The position numbers were made by a program, and so were the translations under genes. The notes under the pieces are model-generated. The model was given only the letters and a program-made list of their open reading frames with translations, was not told where the DNA came from and made no database searches. Positions 44,621 through 54,074 of a stretch of 64,000 nt of DNA are shown in pieces. Position 1 is the stretch's first letter. Every line of letters starts with the position of its first letter. Origin of the DNA: JAENVT01 sp963805445 (GTDB taxonomy: Bacteria; Actinomycetota; Acidimicrobiia; Acidimicrobiales; Ilumatobacteraceae); NCBI GenBank assembly GCA_963805445.1, contig CAWDUI010000003.1:124001-188000 (forward strand). The letters are read 5' to 3'.

Positions 44621-44628
44621 ATCGACCG

Positions 44629-45096
44629 ATGACATCGACCCACGAGCCGACGCCCGGGTTCTTGATGTGGCGGCTGACGATGAAGTGGCAGGCTGCCGTC
44701 GACCGAGCCGTCGCCCCACTCGGGCTCACGCATGCGCAGTACTCACTGCTCGCGTCGTTGCGCGGCTTGACCCGCGGCGGTGGCCGGCCGAGTCAGCGCC
44801 AACTTGCCGACCACATCGGTCTCGACGCCATCTTCGTCTCCAAGCTGATCACCGCGCTCGAGCGCGGCGGTCTTGTGCAACGGACGCGGCACCGGTCTGA
44901 CTCGCGCGCCGTGGAGTTGAGCCTGACCGAGACCGGCACCGCAGCAATCGACCGGGCGATCGTCACCGTGCTGGCACTGCAGGACCAACTCACCGAACCA
45001 CTCGGCGGGCTGCACAGCAAGCAGACGAAGCAGTTCAGCAACACGATGCAGCGACTGCTCGCTGCACCACCACCGACGAAAGGAAGTCCCTCATGA
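44629..45096 (+). CDS. MarR-family transcriptional regulator
   Basis: 155 residues. The winged helix is clear: LTHAQYSLLASLRGL, RPSQRQLADHIGLDAIFVSKLITALERGG (recognition helix) and a wing with RHRSDSRAVELSLTETG. MarR proteins are dimeric repressors released by small phenolic or oxidised ligands. ATG 44629 was chosen over an in-frame ATG 63 nt upstream because the latter would cover the operator. It heads a four-gene run (second winged-helix protein, GNAT, unknown protein) with overlapping stops and starts, and is divergent from the MtfA-like gene. Confidence 0.9.
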   Translation: MTSTHEPTPGFLMWRLTMKWQAAVDRAVAPLGLTHAQYSLLASLRGLTRGGGRPSQRQLADHIGLDAIFVSKLITALERGGLVQRTRHRSDSRAVELSLTETGTAAIDRAIVTVLALQDQLTEPLGGLHSKQTKQFSNTMQRLLAAPPPTKGSPS

Positions 45097-45524
45097 CCCA
45101 ACCAGCAACTCTCAACGGCCAGGTCATCGGCCAGGCCGAGCGCGCCACTCGGGCGGTGCTCGAGGTGCTGCTCGCCGAAGCCGGCACGACGTTCACCGAG
45201 TGGGTCGCGCTCAACCTCGTCGCCACACAGGGCGACACGGCCATCGACTCACTCGTCGAGCAACTCGTCACCGGCCTGCGAATCGCCGACTCGGAGGCCC
45301 GCGCGGCCATCGACGATCTGGTTCGTGCCGCGCTGATCACTGTCTCCGACGAGGTACGGCTGACCGCCGACGGGCGCCCCAGGTACCAGCGGATCAGCGA
45401 CGGCATCGCCGAGATCACCCGACGCCTCTACCACGACCTCCCTCACGACGATCTGGTTGTTGCCCGCCGCGTCCTCGAGACCCTGACCCAGCGCGCTCGC
45501 GCCGAGTTGGCCGCCGCGTCGTGA
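45093..45524 (+). CDS. Second winged-helix (MarR-like) protein
   Basis: 143 residues, start ATG overlapping the marR stop. It has a helix-rich N-terminus (EVLLAEAGTTFTEWVALNLVAT) and a DDLVRAALITVSDEVRLTADGR segment that looks like the wing of a MarR-type domain, with a C-terminal helix (VVARRVLETLTQRARAEL). The recognition helix is weaker than in the preceding protein. It may form a heterodimer with MarR or be a ligand-binding partner; function unproven. Confidence 0.7.
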   Translation: MTQPATLNGQVIGQAERATRAVLEVLLAEAGTTFTEWVALNLVATQGDTAIDSLVEQLVTGLRIADSEARAAIDDLVRAALITVSDEVRLTADGRPRYQRISDGIAEITRRLYHDLPHDDLVVARRVLETLTQRARAELAAAS

Positions 45525-46045
45525 GCGATGAGGTCGTCATTCGACGCGCCGGCACCGACGCGGCCACCGTCACTGCGTTGGCCGAGGTGCTGGTCGACTG
45601 CGTCGAAGGTGGCGCTTCGGTCGGCTTCATGTCGCCCTTCGACAACGATCGAGCCGAGGCGTTCTGGGCTGCCACGCTCGATGCTGCGACACGCGGCGAG
45701 CGAATCGTGTTGGTCGCAGAGGACGCCGGCGGCGGCGCCATCATCGGGACGGTGCAAATCATCGTGTCGGCGCCCGAGAACCAACCACATCGCGGTGAGA
45801 TCTCCAAGATGCTCGTGCACCGCCGTGCCAGGGGGCGAGGCGTCGGCGAGGCACTGATGCGCGCCGCCGAGGCAGCGGCACGAGAGGCCGGCAAGTCGTT
45901 GCTGGTGCTCGACACCGCCAGCGACTCGGCCGAGAGACTCTATGACCGCCTCGGGTGGAGTCGCGTCGGAGTGATCCCCGGGTACGCCCTGTGGCCCAAC
46001 GGCGGGCTGGTCGACACGGTCGTGTTCTACAAGGAGCTCGGATGA
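45521..46045 (+). CDS. GNAT-family N-acetyltransferase
   Basis: 174 residues. The acetyl-CoA pyrophosphate loop is ISKMLVHRRARGRGVGEALM (Q/R-x2-G-x-G/A) with AAREAGKSLLVLDTASDSAERLYDRLGW after it, as in antibiotic- or amine-acetylating GNATs. The start is GTG 45521, overlapping the preceding stop (GTGA). It belongs to the marR run, so the regulator's ligand may be the substrate (inference). Confidence 0.85.
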   Translation: MSDEVVIRRAGTDAATVTALAEVLVDCVEGGASVGFMSPFDNDRAEAFWAATLDAATRGERIVLVAEDAGGGAIIGTVQIIVSAPENQPHRGEISKMLVHRRARGRGVGEALMRAAEAAAREAGKSLLVLDTASDSAERLYDRLGWSRVGVIPGYALWPNGGLVDTVVFYKELG

Positions 46046-46848
46046 GCGTCGAGACCTGGGCCTTCTGCGGTGTTCATCCCGACGCACCGAACGCGGCGCG
46101 AGCGGTGCGCACCCTGGCGAGAAGTGCGGGCATCGACGCGACCTTCGGGCCCTGCATGCCACCCGATTGGTCGACCTACCATCCCGCCGAGCCGGGGCCG
46201 CGGTACGTCGATCCGGGGACCTATCAACGACTCGTCGTCCTCAATGCCGGCGAGGGCATGAAGACCGTCGTGTACGACGCCCGGCTGTGGTCGACCGACT
46301 CGATGATTCGCCAAGAGGCGATCGACTTCTGGTCACCACACCTCCAATGGGTCCGGGCGTTCGACATGGGCGACGAGTTCGATCCCGCGGGCGCCGACTG
46401 GGCGGTGCTCGTCGCCCGCTGGCGCATCATGATCGACCAGGTGATTCCGGCAACCGGGATCGGGCCGTTCACCAACCACCTTCCCGACGCCGAGGTGCTG
46501 TCGAAGGCGCTCGTCGACATGCCCGAACAGCGGCTACACCTCAGCTTCGACTCGTACGACGAGCCGACGGCCCTGTCGTTGACCGCCGAGTTCAGCGGCC
46601 AGGTCAACCACCTGATGGTCGCCGTCAACGCGCTGAAACACGGTCCGTACTCCCCCACATCGAGCCGGATCACCCGCCAGATGCAGAACCTGCGCGCGGC
46701 AGGCGCCGGCAGCTTCTTGATCTTCGGCGGCGCCACCCCGTACACCGCCGACCTCGGCCCCGACCCCAACTTCGGTGCGACCTCATTGATCAACCGCATC
46801 GGCACCGCCACCATGTGGGCCACCGCAGTCCGGCGTGGTGCCCAGTGA
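46042..46848 (+). CDS. Conserved protein of unknown function at the end of the marR operon
   Basis: 268 residues, start ATG overlapping the GNAT stop. The order of hydrophobic strands and short helices (LVVLNAGEGMKTVVYDAR; WVRAFDMGDEFDPAGADWAVL; RLHLSFDSYDEPTA; AGSFLIFGGATPYTADLGPD) suggests a (beta/alpha)8 barrel, possibly glycosidase-like, with acidic residues at strand ends. I do not recognise the family. It has no signal peptide. It is followed 23 nt later by palindromic repeat family 2 copy B. Confidence 0.65.
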   Translation: MSVETWAFCGVHPDAPNAARAVRTLARSAGIDATFGPCMPPDWSTYHPAEPGPRYVDPGTYQRLVVLNAGEGMKTVVYDARLWSTDSMIRQEAIDFWSPHLQWVRAFDMGDEFDPAGADWAVLVARWRIMIDQVIPATGIGPFTNHLPDAEVLSKALVDMPEQRLHLSFDSYDEPTALSLTAEFSGQVNHLMVAVNALKHGPYSPTSSRITRQMQNLRAAGAGSFLIFGGATPYTADLGPDPNFGATSLINRIGTATMWATAVRRGAQ

Positions 46849-46871
46849 CTCACGCACCCACCTTGTCGCCT

Positions 46872-46920
46872 GGTCGGGAGCGCTGTGAGTACCCGCAATA
46901 CCGAGATCGCGCCCGACCGG
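46872..46920 (-). repeat. Palindromic repeat family 2, copy B
   Basis: Inverted relative to copy A (15672-15721), sharing GGTCGGGCGCGAT and GGGTACTCACAGCGC. Arms GGTCGGGAGCG and CGCGCCCGACC pair with one bulge and enclose a smaller GAGTACC...GGTATT-type stem. It lies 23 nt after one stop codon and 12 nt before the convergent stop at 46933. Confidence 0.6.
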
Positions 46921-46932
46921 CGACTGAGCCCG

Positions 46933-47931
46933 CTACGACTCGAGGATCTGGCTGGCGAACGTCTCGGGATCGATGTTGGCGCCGCACACCACCACGCCGA
47001 CGGTGCGGCCGTCGAGCCGCCGGCGCAGCGGGTGCATCAGAGCGGCGAGGGCGGCAGCACCCGCGGGCTCGACGGCCAGCTTGGCGACGCGGAACAGCAG
47101 CCGCATCGCCTCGCGGATCTGGTCGTCATCGACCAGCACCACCTCGTCGACGAACTGCTGGTTGAGGGCGAACGAGTACGGCTCGCACCGCGGCGCGCCC
47201 AGCGAGTCGGCGATGGTGTGCACTGCCTCGATGGCCTGGGGCGAACCGGCCTTGAAGCTGCGGTTGAGGCTGTCGGCGCCCTCGGGCTCGACGACGTAGA
47301 CGGCGGTTGCCGGGCTCATCTGCTTGACGGCGCAGGCAACGCCGCCGGTCAGTCCCCCTCCCCCAGCCGCGACGATCACGGCATCGAGCGTCGTGCCGGC
47401 CGCGGCAATCTGATCGATGAACTCCATCCCCACCGACGCAGTGCCGAGCGCGGTCTTCGGCCCCTCATAGGGATGGACGAAGGTACGACCCTCCTCCAGC
47501 TCGATCTGTTTGACCCGGTCGAATGCCTCGTGCACGTTGTCGACCAGCACCACCTCGGCGCCGAACTCGCGACACACCTGCACGCGAAACGGGTTGGCGT
47601 TCTTGGGCATCACGACGGTCGCGGTGGTGCCGAGCATGCGTGCCGAGTAGCCGAGCGAGATGGCGTGATTCCCGGCGGAGACGCCGGTGACGCCGCGAGC
47701 CAGCGCGTCGGCGTCGAGATCGAGCATCACCGACAGCGCACCGCGTGGCTTGAAACTGCCGGTTCGTTGGAACAGCTCCTCCTTCAACCAGACCGTGGTC
47801 GAGTCACCGACGGCAGCAGACAATGCATCGTCGACGAGCCGGCGGACGGGCGTGGTGACGACGAGGTCGCCGAGTCGGGCCCGGTTCTTGCGGATGGCCT
47901 CGACGGACGGCGCGTCGACGGGCGCTGTCAC
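46933..47931 (-). CDS. Threonine/serine dehydratase-like PLP enzyme
   Basis: About 332 residues, fold type II. The PLP lysine is in QRTGSFKPRGAL; the phosphate loop is AAGGGGLTGG; SAGNHAISLGYSARML is the substrate loop of threonine dehydratases. The usual product is 2-oxobutyrate (from Thr) or pyruvate (from Ser). There is no C-terminal ACT domain, so it resembles the catabolic or serine-racemase-like members. The GTG 47931 start overlaps the upstream stop (GTGA); frame upstream of it is antisense or overlapping sequence of the neighbour. Confidence 0.9.
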   Translation of the reverse strand: MTAPVDAPSVEAIRKNRARLGDLVVTTPVRRLVDDALSAAVGDSTTVWLKEELFQRTGSFKPRGALSVMLDLDADALARGVTGVSAGNHAISLGYSARMLGTTATVVMPKNANPFRVQVCREFGAEVVLVDNVHEAFDRVKQIELEEGRTFVHPYEGPKTALGTASVGMEFIDQIAAAGTTLDAVIVAAGGGGLTGGVACAVKQMSPATAVYVVEPEGADSLNRSFKAGSPQAIEAVHTIADSLGAPRCEPYSFALNQQFVDEVVLVDDDQIREAMRLLFRVAKLAVEPAGAAALAALMHPLRRRLDGRTVGVVVCGANIDPETFASQILES

Positions 47932-48341
47932 GAAGGTTCGAGCACGAGGACCGGGATCTGCCGGCTGGTCTTGGCCTCGTACTCGGCAAACCCCGGATAG
48001 AGCTTCTTCTGCAGCGACCACAGCCGTTCGCGGGTGTCGCCCTCGGCCACCTTGGCGACCACGTTGATCGTCGCGTCACCGACTTCGATCGACGCTGTCG
48101 GATTGGCGACCAGGTTGTGGTACCAGTCGGGGCTCGTCGGGGCGCCGGCCTTGGACGCAAAGACCACGTAGTTGTCGCCATCGGCCAGGTACATCACCGG
48201 ATTGACCCGAAGCTGGCCGGATTTCGCACCCGTGGAATGCAACAGCAGAAGTGGTGCGCCCTCGAACTGGCCGCCGACCTTGCCGCCGTTGGCGCGAAAT
48301 TCCTCGATGATTCCCTTGTTCCAATCGTTGACGTCGCTCAC
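47928..48341 (-). CDS. Ddn-like deazaflavin (F420)-dependent nitroreductase family protein
   Basis: 137 residues of the DUF385/Ddn family: NGGKVGGQFEGAPLLLLHSTGAKSG, VNPVMYLADGDNYVVFASKAGAP, WYHNLVANPTASIEVG. In mycobacteria these proteins bind F420H2 and reduce quinones or nitroimidazoles at the membrane. ATG 48341; its stop overlaps the dehydratase start, so the two are cotranscribed with the Ddn-like gene first. With two LLM genes here, it supports an F420-using host. Confidence 0.9.
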   Translation of the reverse strand: MSDVNDWNKGIIEEFRANGGKVGGQFEGAPLLLLHSTGAKSGQLRVNPVMYLADGDNYVVFASKAGAPTSPDWYHNLVANPTASIEVGDATINVVAKVAEGDTRERLWSLQKKLYPGFAEYEAKTSRQIPVLVLEPS

Positions 48342-48376
48342 GACAACTCCTCTCGTCAGCGGGTCAGGCTAACGAG

Positions 48377-50259
48377 TCAACTCGCTGTCGGGATCACCCT
48401 CAGCGATGCCGGTGAGTGCGCCACAGCGATGCCGAGCCGGGTGCCGATCACGGCCCCGATCTCCGATGCCGGCAGCGGCGCCGCGTAGAAGAAACCCTGC
48501 GCACACTCGCAGCCGGTCGCCGCCACCTCGTCACATTGCCGTTGCGTCTCCACGCCTTCGGCGACGACGGTGAGACCGAGGACGTGGGCAAGGTCCATGA
48601 TCGCCACGACGATCGCCCGGTTGGTCGGATCGTGCCCGATGTTGGCGATGAACCCTCGATCGATCTTGACGATGTCGAGCGACAGGCGAGCGAGGTAGCT
48701 CAACGAGGAGTAGCCCGAGCCGAAGTCATCCAACGCAAGACGCACTCCGAGCTGCCGGAGATCGCTCAGCGCCATCAACGTGCGGGCGCTGTCCTCGATG
48801 AAGATCGTCTCCGTCAGCTCCAGGATCAGCGAGCCGGGTTCGATCTCGGACGACGACAACACTTTCGTCACTGCGGTGAACAGGCCAGGGCTCAGCAGCT
48901 GTCGGGCAGACACGTTGACGGACATGTACAAACGATGTTCCGGGGTGCTGACGCATCCAGACGCCATGGTCGCGGCAGCTTCGCTCCAGCACCCACGCGC
49001 CGAGCTCGTCGATCTGGTCGGTGTGTTCGGCGAGCGCGACGATCACCTGTGGGGCGATCGCGCCTCGCTCGGGGTGGTCCCACCGCAACAGAGCCTCGAC
49101 ACCGATCACCGCGCCATCTGCGGTGCGCACGATCGGTTGATACACGACGTCGAGCGCATCGTGCTCCAGCGCCTTGCGCAGATCGGCCTCCAACGTGTTC
49201 TCGTCCTGGCTCACCACGACCTCGCGCAGATCGACGATCTCCCTGCCAGCGCCTCCACTGCGCTTGACCTCGTACATCGCCATGTCGGCACGGGCCAGCA
49301 GCTCGCTCGAGATGGCCTCCGCCGGGCCGGCGAAGGCGATGCCCTACGCTTGCCGAGATCGACAGCTCGAGCCCGCCGAGCACGAACGGGGTCGCGAACC
49401 CGTCGCAGACTCGCTCGGCCAGCAACGCCGCGTCGGCCGCATCACGGCAGGTCTTCGCACAAGAACACGAACTCGTCCCCGGAGAACCTCGCCAGCGTGT
49501 CACCGGAGCGCACGAAGCTCGACAGCCGTTGAGCGACGGCGGACAACAACTCGTCACCGACCCGGTGACCGTAGGTGTCGTTGACCTGTTTGAACTGATC
49601 GAGGTCCGCAAAGAGGATCGCGGTGTTGGTGTGTGACCGCTTCGCGCGCAGGACGGCGTGATCGAGGCGCTCCTGCAACAGAAGCCGGTTCGGAAGCCTC
49701 GTCAACGGATCGTGCAGCGCACTGTGGTGATAGAGGTCGGACGCGACACGTGCTGCCTCTCGGGACTGCGCGTTGATCAGGTAGGCGGCGGCCACATCCG
49801 CCAATGTCTGGGCCGCGTCCATGTCGTGGTCGTCGAGGTGACCCGGTGTGTCGCGATACAGGTCCAGCGCACCCAGTCGACCACCTCCGTCGCGCAGTGG
49901 GAAGGTGAACACCGCTGCCAGCCCGGCGGACAGCGCGGCCGGCCCGAACGTCGGATATCGATGATCGACGCGCACGTCGTTCACGCTGACCGGCTCGCCC
50001 GACTCGAATGCCGTGATGCAGGGTCCCTCCCCGAGCTCGGTCTGCAACCGTTCGAACCGCAACGCAGACTCATCCGACGCGGCGACGTATCGCGGGGCCA
50101 TACCTGCACGAGATCAGCGTCACGCCGGCTGACGTCACCGGCATCACCTCGACGATCCGCTCGACCAGGTGGTCGAGAATGCCCTGAATGGGAAGATCAG
50201 CGAAGAGCGTCCGCGGCAAATTCGCTGAGAACGCTCGAGAGCTTTTCTTCATTGACCAT
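48377..50259 (-). CDS. GAF-GGDEF-EAL cyclic-di-GMP protein, multiply frameshifted
   Basis: About 627 codons. An N-terminal GAF-like sensor (LFADLPIQGILDHLVERIVEV to PLRDGGGRLGALDLYRD), then a diguanylate cyclase domain (LHDPLTRLPNRLLLQERL, LFADLDQFKQVNDTYGH, and the active-site loop FSGDEFVF: a GDEF variant with the G kept) and a phosphodiesterase domain (VYQPIVRTADGAVIGVEALLRW with EALLRW, SVNVSARQL, LALDDFGSGYSSLSYL, KIDRGFI, VVAEGVET). Both active sites look complete, so it may make and break c-di-GMP in response to a GAF signal. The frame breaks near 50215, 50100, 49440, 49345 and 48960, the densest cluster in the window. Start ATG 50259. Confidence 0.8.
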
Positions 50260-50393
50260 GATCACCATCCAACGCCTGGCGCGGGTTACCGCGCGATGGT
50301 TTGGACGGTGACGTCTACGACATCTGGCGCCTATCGTACACCAGGCTCGATCGGCCGTGCCGAGCAGTTCGTGTGTCGGAATCGTCAAGATTT

Positions 50394-51266
50394 TCAGTCG
50401 ATTGCGAGCAGCTGAATCAGGCTCGAGGTATCCCAACGCTTGCCGCCGCGGGCCATCACCTGGGCATAGAACTGGTCGATCAATGCAGTGACGGGCAGCC
50501 GCGCCCCACTGCGCTTGGCCTCGTCGAGCACGATCGCCAGGTCCTTGCGCATCCACTCGACGGCGAACCCGAAGTCGAACTCGCCGCGAGCCATCGTGCG
50601 ACCGCGATTCTCCATCTGCCAACTCTGTGCGGCGCCGAAGCGGATGACGTCGATGACCTGGTCCGGGTCGAGCCCGGCCTTCTGGGCGAAGTTGATGCCT
50701 TCGGCGAGGCCCTGCACGATCCCGGCGATGCAGATCTGGTTGACCATCTTGGTCAGTTGCCCCGCGCCGGCGCTGCCCATCAGCGAGCACGCCTTGGCGT
50801 AGACCCCCATCACCGGCTTCGAGAGCTCGTAGAACGCGTCGTCGTCGCTGCCGCACATGATCGTCAACTGCCCGTTCTCCGCGCCCGCCTGGCCCCCCGA
50901 CACCGGGGCATCGACGAAGCCCACGCCGAACTCCGCTGCGGCCTCGGCCAACTCCTTGGCCACCTCCGCCGAGGCGGTGGTGTGGTCGACCAGGACTGCG
51001 CCTGCCTCGGCGCCCGACAACACGCCGTCGGGCCCGTACACGACCTCGCGCACGTCGTTGTCGTTCCCGACGCACATCATCACGAACTCGGCGCCCTCGG
51101 CGGCCTCGTGCGGGGTCGGTGCCGCACGATTCCCGTACAAGGCGACCCAGGCCAGCGACTTCTCGGGCGTGCGGTTGTAGACGGTGACCTGGTGGCCGGC
51201 AGCAGCGAGGTGGCGGGCCATCGGCGCACCCATCACGCCGAGCCCGATGAAGGCGACAGAACTCAT
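50394..51266 (-). CDS. 3-hydroxyisobutyrate dehydrogenase-family oxidoreductase
   Basis: 290 residues. The NAD(P) motif FIGLGVMGAPMARHLAAAGH, the substrate motif VDAPVSGGQAGAENGQLTIM, the catalytic lysine in GQLTKMVNQICIAG, and the C-terminal KDLAIVLDEAKRSGARLP are those of beta-hydroxyacid dehydrogenases (3-hydroxyisobutyrate, tartronate semialdehyde reductase, or imine reductases). The precise acid is not determined. Start ATG 51266. It is intact. Confidence 0.9.
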   Translation of the reverse strand: MSSVAFIGLGVMGAPMARHLAAAGHQVTVYNRTPEKSLAWVALYGNRAAPTPHEAAEGAEFVMMCVGNDNDVREVVYGPDGVLSGAEAGAVLVDHTTASAEVAKELAEAAAEFGVGFVDAPVSGGQAGAENGQLTIMCGSDDDAFYELSKPVMGVYAKACSLMGSAGAGQLTKMVNQICIAGIVQGLAEGINFAQKAGLDPDQVIDVIRFGAAQSWQMENRGRTMARGEFDFGFAVEWMRKDLAIVLDEAKRSGARLPVTALIDQFYAQVMARGGKRWDTSSLIQLLAID

Positions 51267-51314
51267 CTGCCCAGTCTTGCCGGTCACGAGATCACGAGCG
51301 TTCACCTCCGCCGG

Positions 51315-51966
51315 ATGTCGACCATGATGGACGAGATGATCGACCATCTCGTCTATGCCTCGAACGACCTCCCGAGTGCGTCGGCAGCCGTCGGGGAGCT
51401 TCTCGGGGCGACGCCGACACCCGGCGGTCACCACGTCGGCATGGGCACCTACAACGAACTGCTGTCGCTCGGCGGGTCGACCTACCTGGAGGTGATCGGG
51501 CCCGATCCGCAGCAGCCCGCGCCCCAGGGGCCACGACCGTTCGGGATCGACGGCGCTGACCGCGCCGGCGCTCGTCGCCTGGTGCGTGCGTCCCCGGCGA
51601 CCGCTGGCGCAGATCGTCATCGAGGCCCGTGCCGCGGGAATCGAAATGGGCGAGGTCTCGGCAATGTCGCGCCGACGGCCCGACGATGTGTTGCTGGAGT
51701 GGGAATTGACCCTTCCCCAACTCGATGGGCCATTCGGCTTGGCGCTGCCGTTCATGATCGATTGGGGCCACTCGGCCCACCCGACCGACTCGCTGGTCGC
51801 TGCGGTCGACTTGGTCGAGCTCGCCGTGCGCCATCCGCGGCCCGCCGAGTTGCAGGCCGCACTCGACATCATCGGCGTCGGGGCCATCGTCGTCGTCGAC
51901 GAGGGTCCTCCCGCACTGCGGGCCACGATCGCATCGCCGCGCGGCAACGTCAGCCTGACAAGCTGA
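51315..51966 (+). CDS. Glyoxalase-like (Glyoxalase_3/VOC) protein, frameshifted
   Basis: About 217 codons. The N-terminal half reads IDHLVYASNDLPSASAAVGE, GGHHVGMGTYNELLSLGGS and TYLEVIGPDPQQP, the usual opening of Glyoxalase_3 proteins; after a frame break near 51570 it continues as ALVAWCVRPRRPLAQI, LPFMIDWGHSAHPTDS and VDEGPPALRATI. A metal-dependent isomerase or lyase is possible, substrate unknown. Start ATG 51315 or ATG 51324. It overlaps the convergent decarboxylase by 17 nt. Confidence 0.8.
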
Positions 51967-53284
51967 CCATCAGTTCGTCGATGATCGAAGCAGGCGTGCG
52001 CGGGTGCATGAACACCAGGCGCCCGACGGGTTCGCCCTTGTAGGTCGATGGCGCGACGAACGCGGTGCCGTCACGCCAACAGCGGTTGTGGCCCATCGCT
52101 TCCACTCCGTTGCGCCCCAGCCGCGGCGGCGGAACAACACGACGCCGAGCTCGGGCCGCATGATCAGTTCCGTCAGCGGCTCGGCGTCGATCGCGGTGGC
52201 CATGGCCGCCGCCAGATCGATGCCGTGGCGGATCGCTGCCCTGTGTGCGTCGATGCCGTGCAGCGCAAGGGCAAACCAGATCGGGAGACCGCTGGCGCGT
52301 CGCGTGAGCTGGTAGCCGAGGTCGCACGGGTTGTATGCATCGTCGTCGGTGCGCAGCACATCGATGTACGGCCCGTGCTGCGTGTGCACCGTCCGCGCCA
52401 ACTGCAGGATGGCGGTACACGAGCGCACACGAACCGGCGGTGGCGAACAGCCACTTGTGCGGATCGACGATGAACGAATCGGCTCGCTCGAGCCCGGCGA
52501 ACCGGTCGCGCAGCTCCGGCAACAGGATCGCCGCCAAGCCGTACGCCCCGTCGACATGGAACCAGGCGTCGACCTCCGCGGCGACATCGGCGCAGCCGCT
52601 GAGATCATCGATGACGCCGGCGTTGGTCGAGCCACCGGCAGCCACGATGATGCCGACATCTCGCCGATCACCGATCGCGGCGCGCAACGCATCTCCGGTC
52701 AATCTGCACTCGGGGCCGGTCGGTACCACCAAGGGGACCAGCCCGAGCAGATGCAACGCATTGTCGACCGAGGCGTGTGCGGTGTCGGCCACGGCGACCC
52801 GCCGGCGGTCGCCGGCTCGGTGCCGCCCCACCGCCAGCGCCGAGAGGTTGCCGATGGACCCGCCGCTCATGAAGCATCCGGCCGCGCCAGGCGGCATTCC
52901 CGCGGCGCGACACAACATGTCGATCACCTGGTTCTCGGCGGCCACCGCTCCCGCGCCTTCGAGCCACGATTCGGCAGAGAAGTTGGCGGCCGACACGATC
53001 GTGTCCATCCACACCGACGCGACCGACGGAGACAGCGGGATGAAGGCCAGGAACCGCTCGCTGTCGAGGCCGATGTTGTTCGGCGCGACGACCTCCGTGA
53101 ACAGTTGCCAGGCGTGATCCAGGCCGAACCCGGCATCGTCGATCGACCCTGACAGGGCTGCGTCGAGCGCCGGCTTGTCGCCGATCACCCCGACCGGCGA
53201 ACTGGCCAGTCGTTGCCTGATCCACTCGACGGCGCGATCACCGAGATCGCCGACGGCGCTGTCAGTGCCGTGCAGCGCCGTCAT
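51950..53284 (-). CDS. Group II PLP-dependent decarboxylase, frameshifted
   Basis: About 445 codons, similar to aromatic-L-amino-acid / glutamate decarboxylase family. Features: FTEVVAPNNIGLDSERFLAF, FMSGGSIGNLSALAVGRHR, WFHVDGAYGLAAILLPELR with the PLP aspartate, and the Schiff-base lysine in FIVDPHKWLFA. The family decarboxylates amino acids to amines (tyrosine, DOPA, glutamate, 2,4-diaminobutyrate). The frame leaves near 52430 and returns near 52090, so two opposite indels compensate. The start ATG overlaps the stop of the SDR gene (ATGA), which places it second in that operon. Confidence 0.85.
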   Translation of the reverse strand: MTALHGTDSAVGDLGDRAVEWIRQRLASSPVGVIGDKPALDAALSGSIDDAGFGLDHAWQLFTEVVAPNNIGLDSERFLAFIPLSPSVASVWMDTIVSAANFSAESWLEGAGAVAAENQVIDMLCRAAGMPPGAAGCFMSGGSIGNLSALAVGRHRAGDRRRVAVADTAHASVDNALHLLGLVPLVVPTGPECRLTGDALRAAIGDRRDVGIIVAAGGSTNAGVIDDLSGCADVAAEVDAWFHVDGAYGLAAILLPELRDRFAGLERADSFIVDPHKWLFATAGSCALVYRHPAVGADGAHAARAVHRCAAHRRRCIQPVRPRLPAHATRQRSPDLVCPCAARHRRTQGSDPPRHRSGGGHGHRDRRRAADGTDHAARARRRVVPPPRLGRNGVEAMGHNRCWRDGTAFVAPSTYKGEPVGRLVFMHPRTPASIIDELMVSLSG

Positions 53285-54066
53285 TCAGGCGTGACGTATG
53301 CGGCCGTGATGCCACCGTCGATGATCAGCGACTGCCCGGTCATCCAGCTGGACTCGTTGGATGCCAGGAACAACGCGCCGTTGGCGATCTCGGTCGGCTC
53401 GCCGAAGCGGCCCATGGGAATGTGCACGAGCCGACGGTTGCGCTTGGCGTCGTCGGACAGGAACTTGGCCAGCAGCGGCGTCATGATGGGACCAGGGCAC
53501 AGGGCGTTGGCGCGCACGCCCTGGCGGGCGTAGATCACGGCGATCTCGCGCGTCATCGCCAGCACCGCGCCCTTCGACGCGGTGTATGCCACTTGCGGCG
53601 TGGCCGCCCCCATGTGCGCGACGAATGATGCGACGTTGATGATCGAGGCCGCCTCGCCGCATTGCTTCGCCGATTCCTGCATGGCCGGGATCGCGTACTT
53701 GCACCCCAGCAGCACACCGAGCACGTTGATGTCCATGGTCTTCTGATACGTGGCGATCGGCGTGGTCACCGGGTTGTCGTCGTCGCCCAACATCACGCCG
53801 GCGTTGTTGTACAGCACGTGCAGTCCACCGAACGTCTCGACGGCGTGCTCCACCGCGGCCTCGACAGAACGCTCGTCGGTGACGTCGCAGCGGACGTACG
53901 TCGCTTCGCCGCCGGCGGCCGCAATCGCCTCCACGGCGTCGTCGCCGTCGGAGAGATCGGCGATCACCACCTGGGCACCTTCGGAGGCGAACAACTCCGC
54001 CCCGACGCGGCCCAAACCCGACGATGCGCCCGTGATCAGTGCCACTTTTCCAGCGAGACGATTCAT
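53281..54066 (-). CDS. Short-chain dehydrogenase/reductase
   Basis: 261 residues, classical SDR. Cofactor loop ITGASSGLGRVGAELF, NNAG at LHVLYNNAGVM, catalytic Ser (ASIINVASF) and Y-x3-K (VAYTASKGAVLAM). The acidic residue after the second strand (IADLSDGDD) suggests NAD preference. It oxidises or reduces a hydroxyl/keto group; substrate unknown. Start ATG 54066 with TACCGT 8 nt upstream. First gene of an operon with the PLP decarboxylase. Confidence 0.9.
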   Translation of the reverse strand: MNRLAGKVALITGASSGLGRVGAELFASEGAQVVIADLSDGDDAVEAIAAAGGEATYVRCDVTDERSVEAAVEHAVETFGGLHVLYNNAGVMLGDDDNPVTTPIATYQKTMDINVLGVLLGCKYAIPAMQESAKQCGEAASIINVASFVAHMGAATPQVAYTASKGAVLAMTREIAVIYARQGVRANALCPGPIMTPLLAKFLSDDAKRNRRLVHIPMGRFGEPTEIANGALFLASNESSWMTGQSLIIDGGITAAYVTPE

Positions 54067-54074
54067 GGCGGCCT

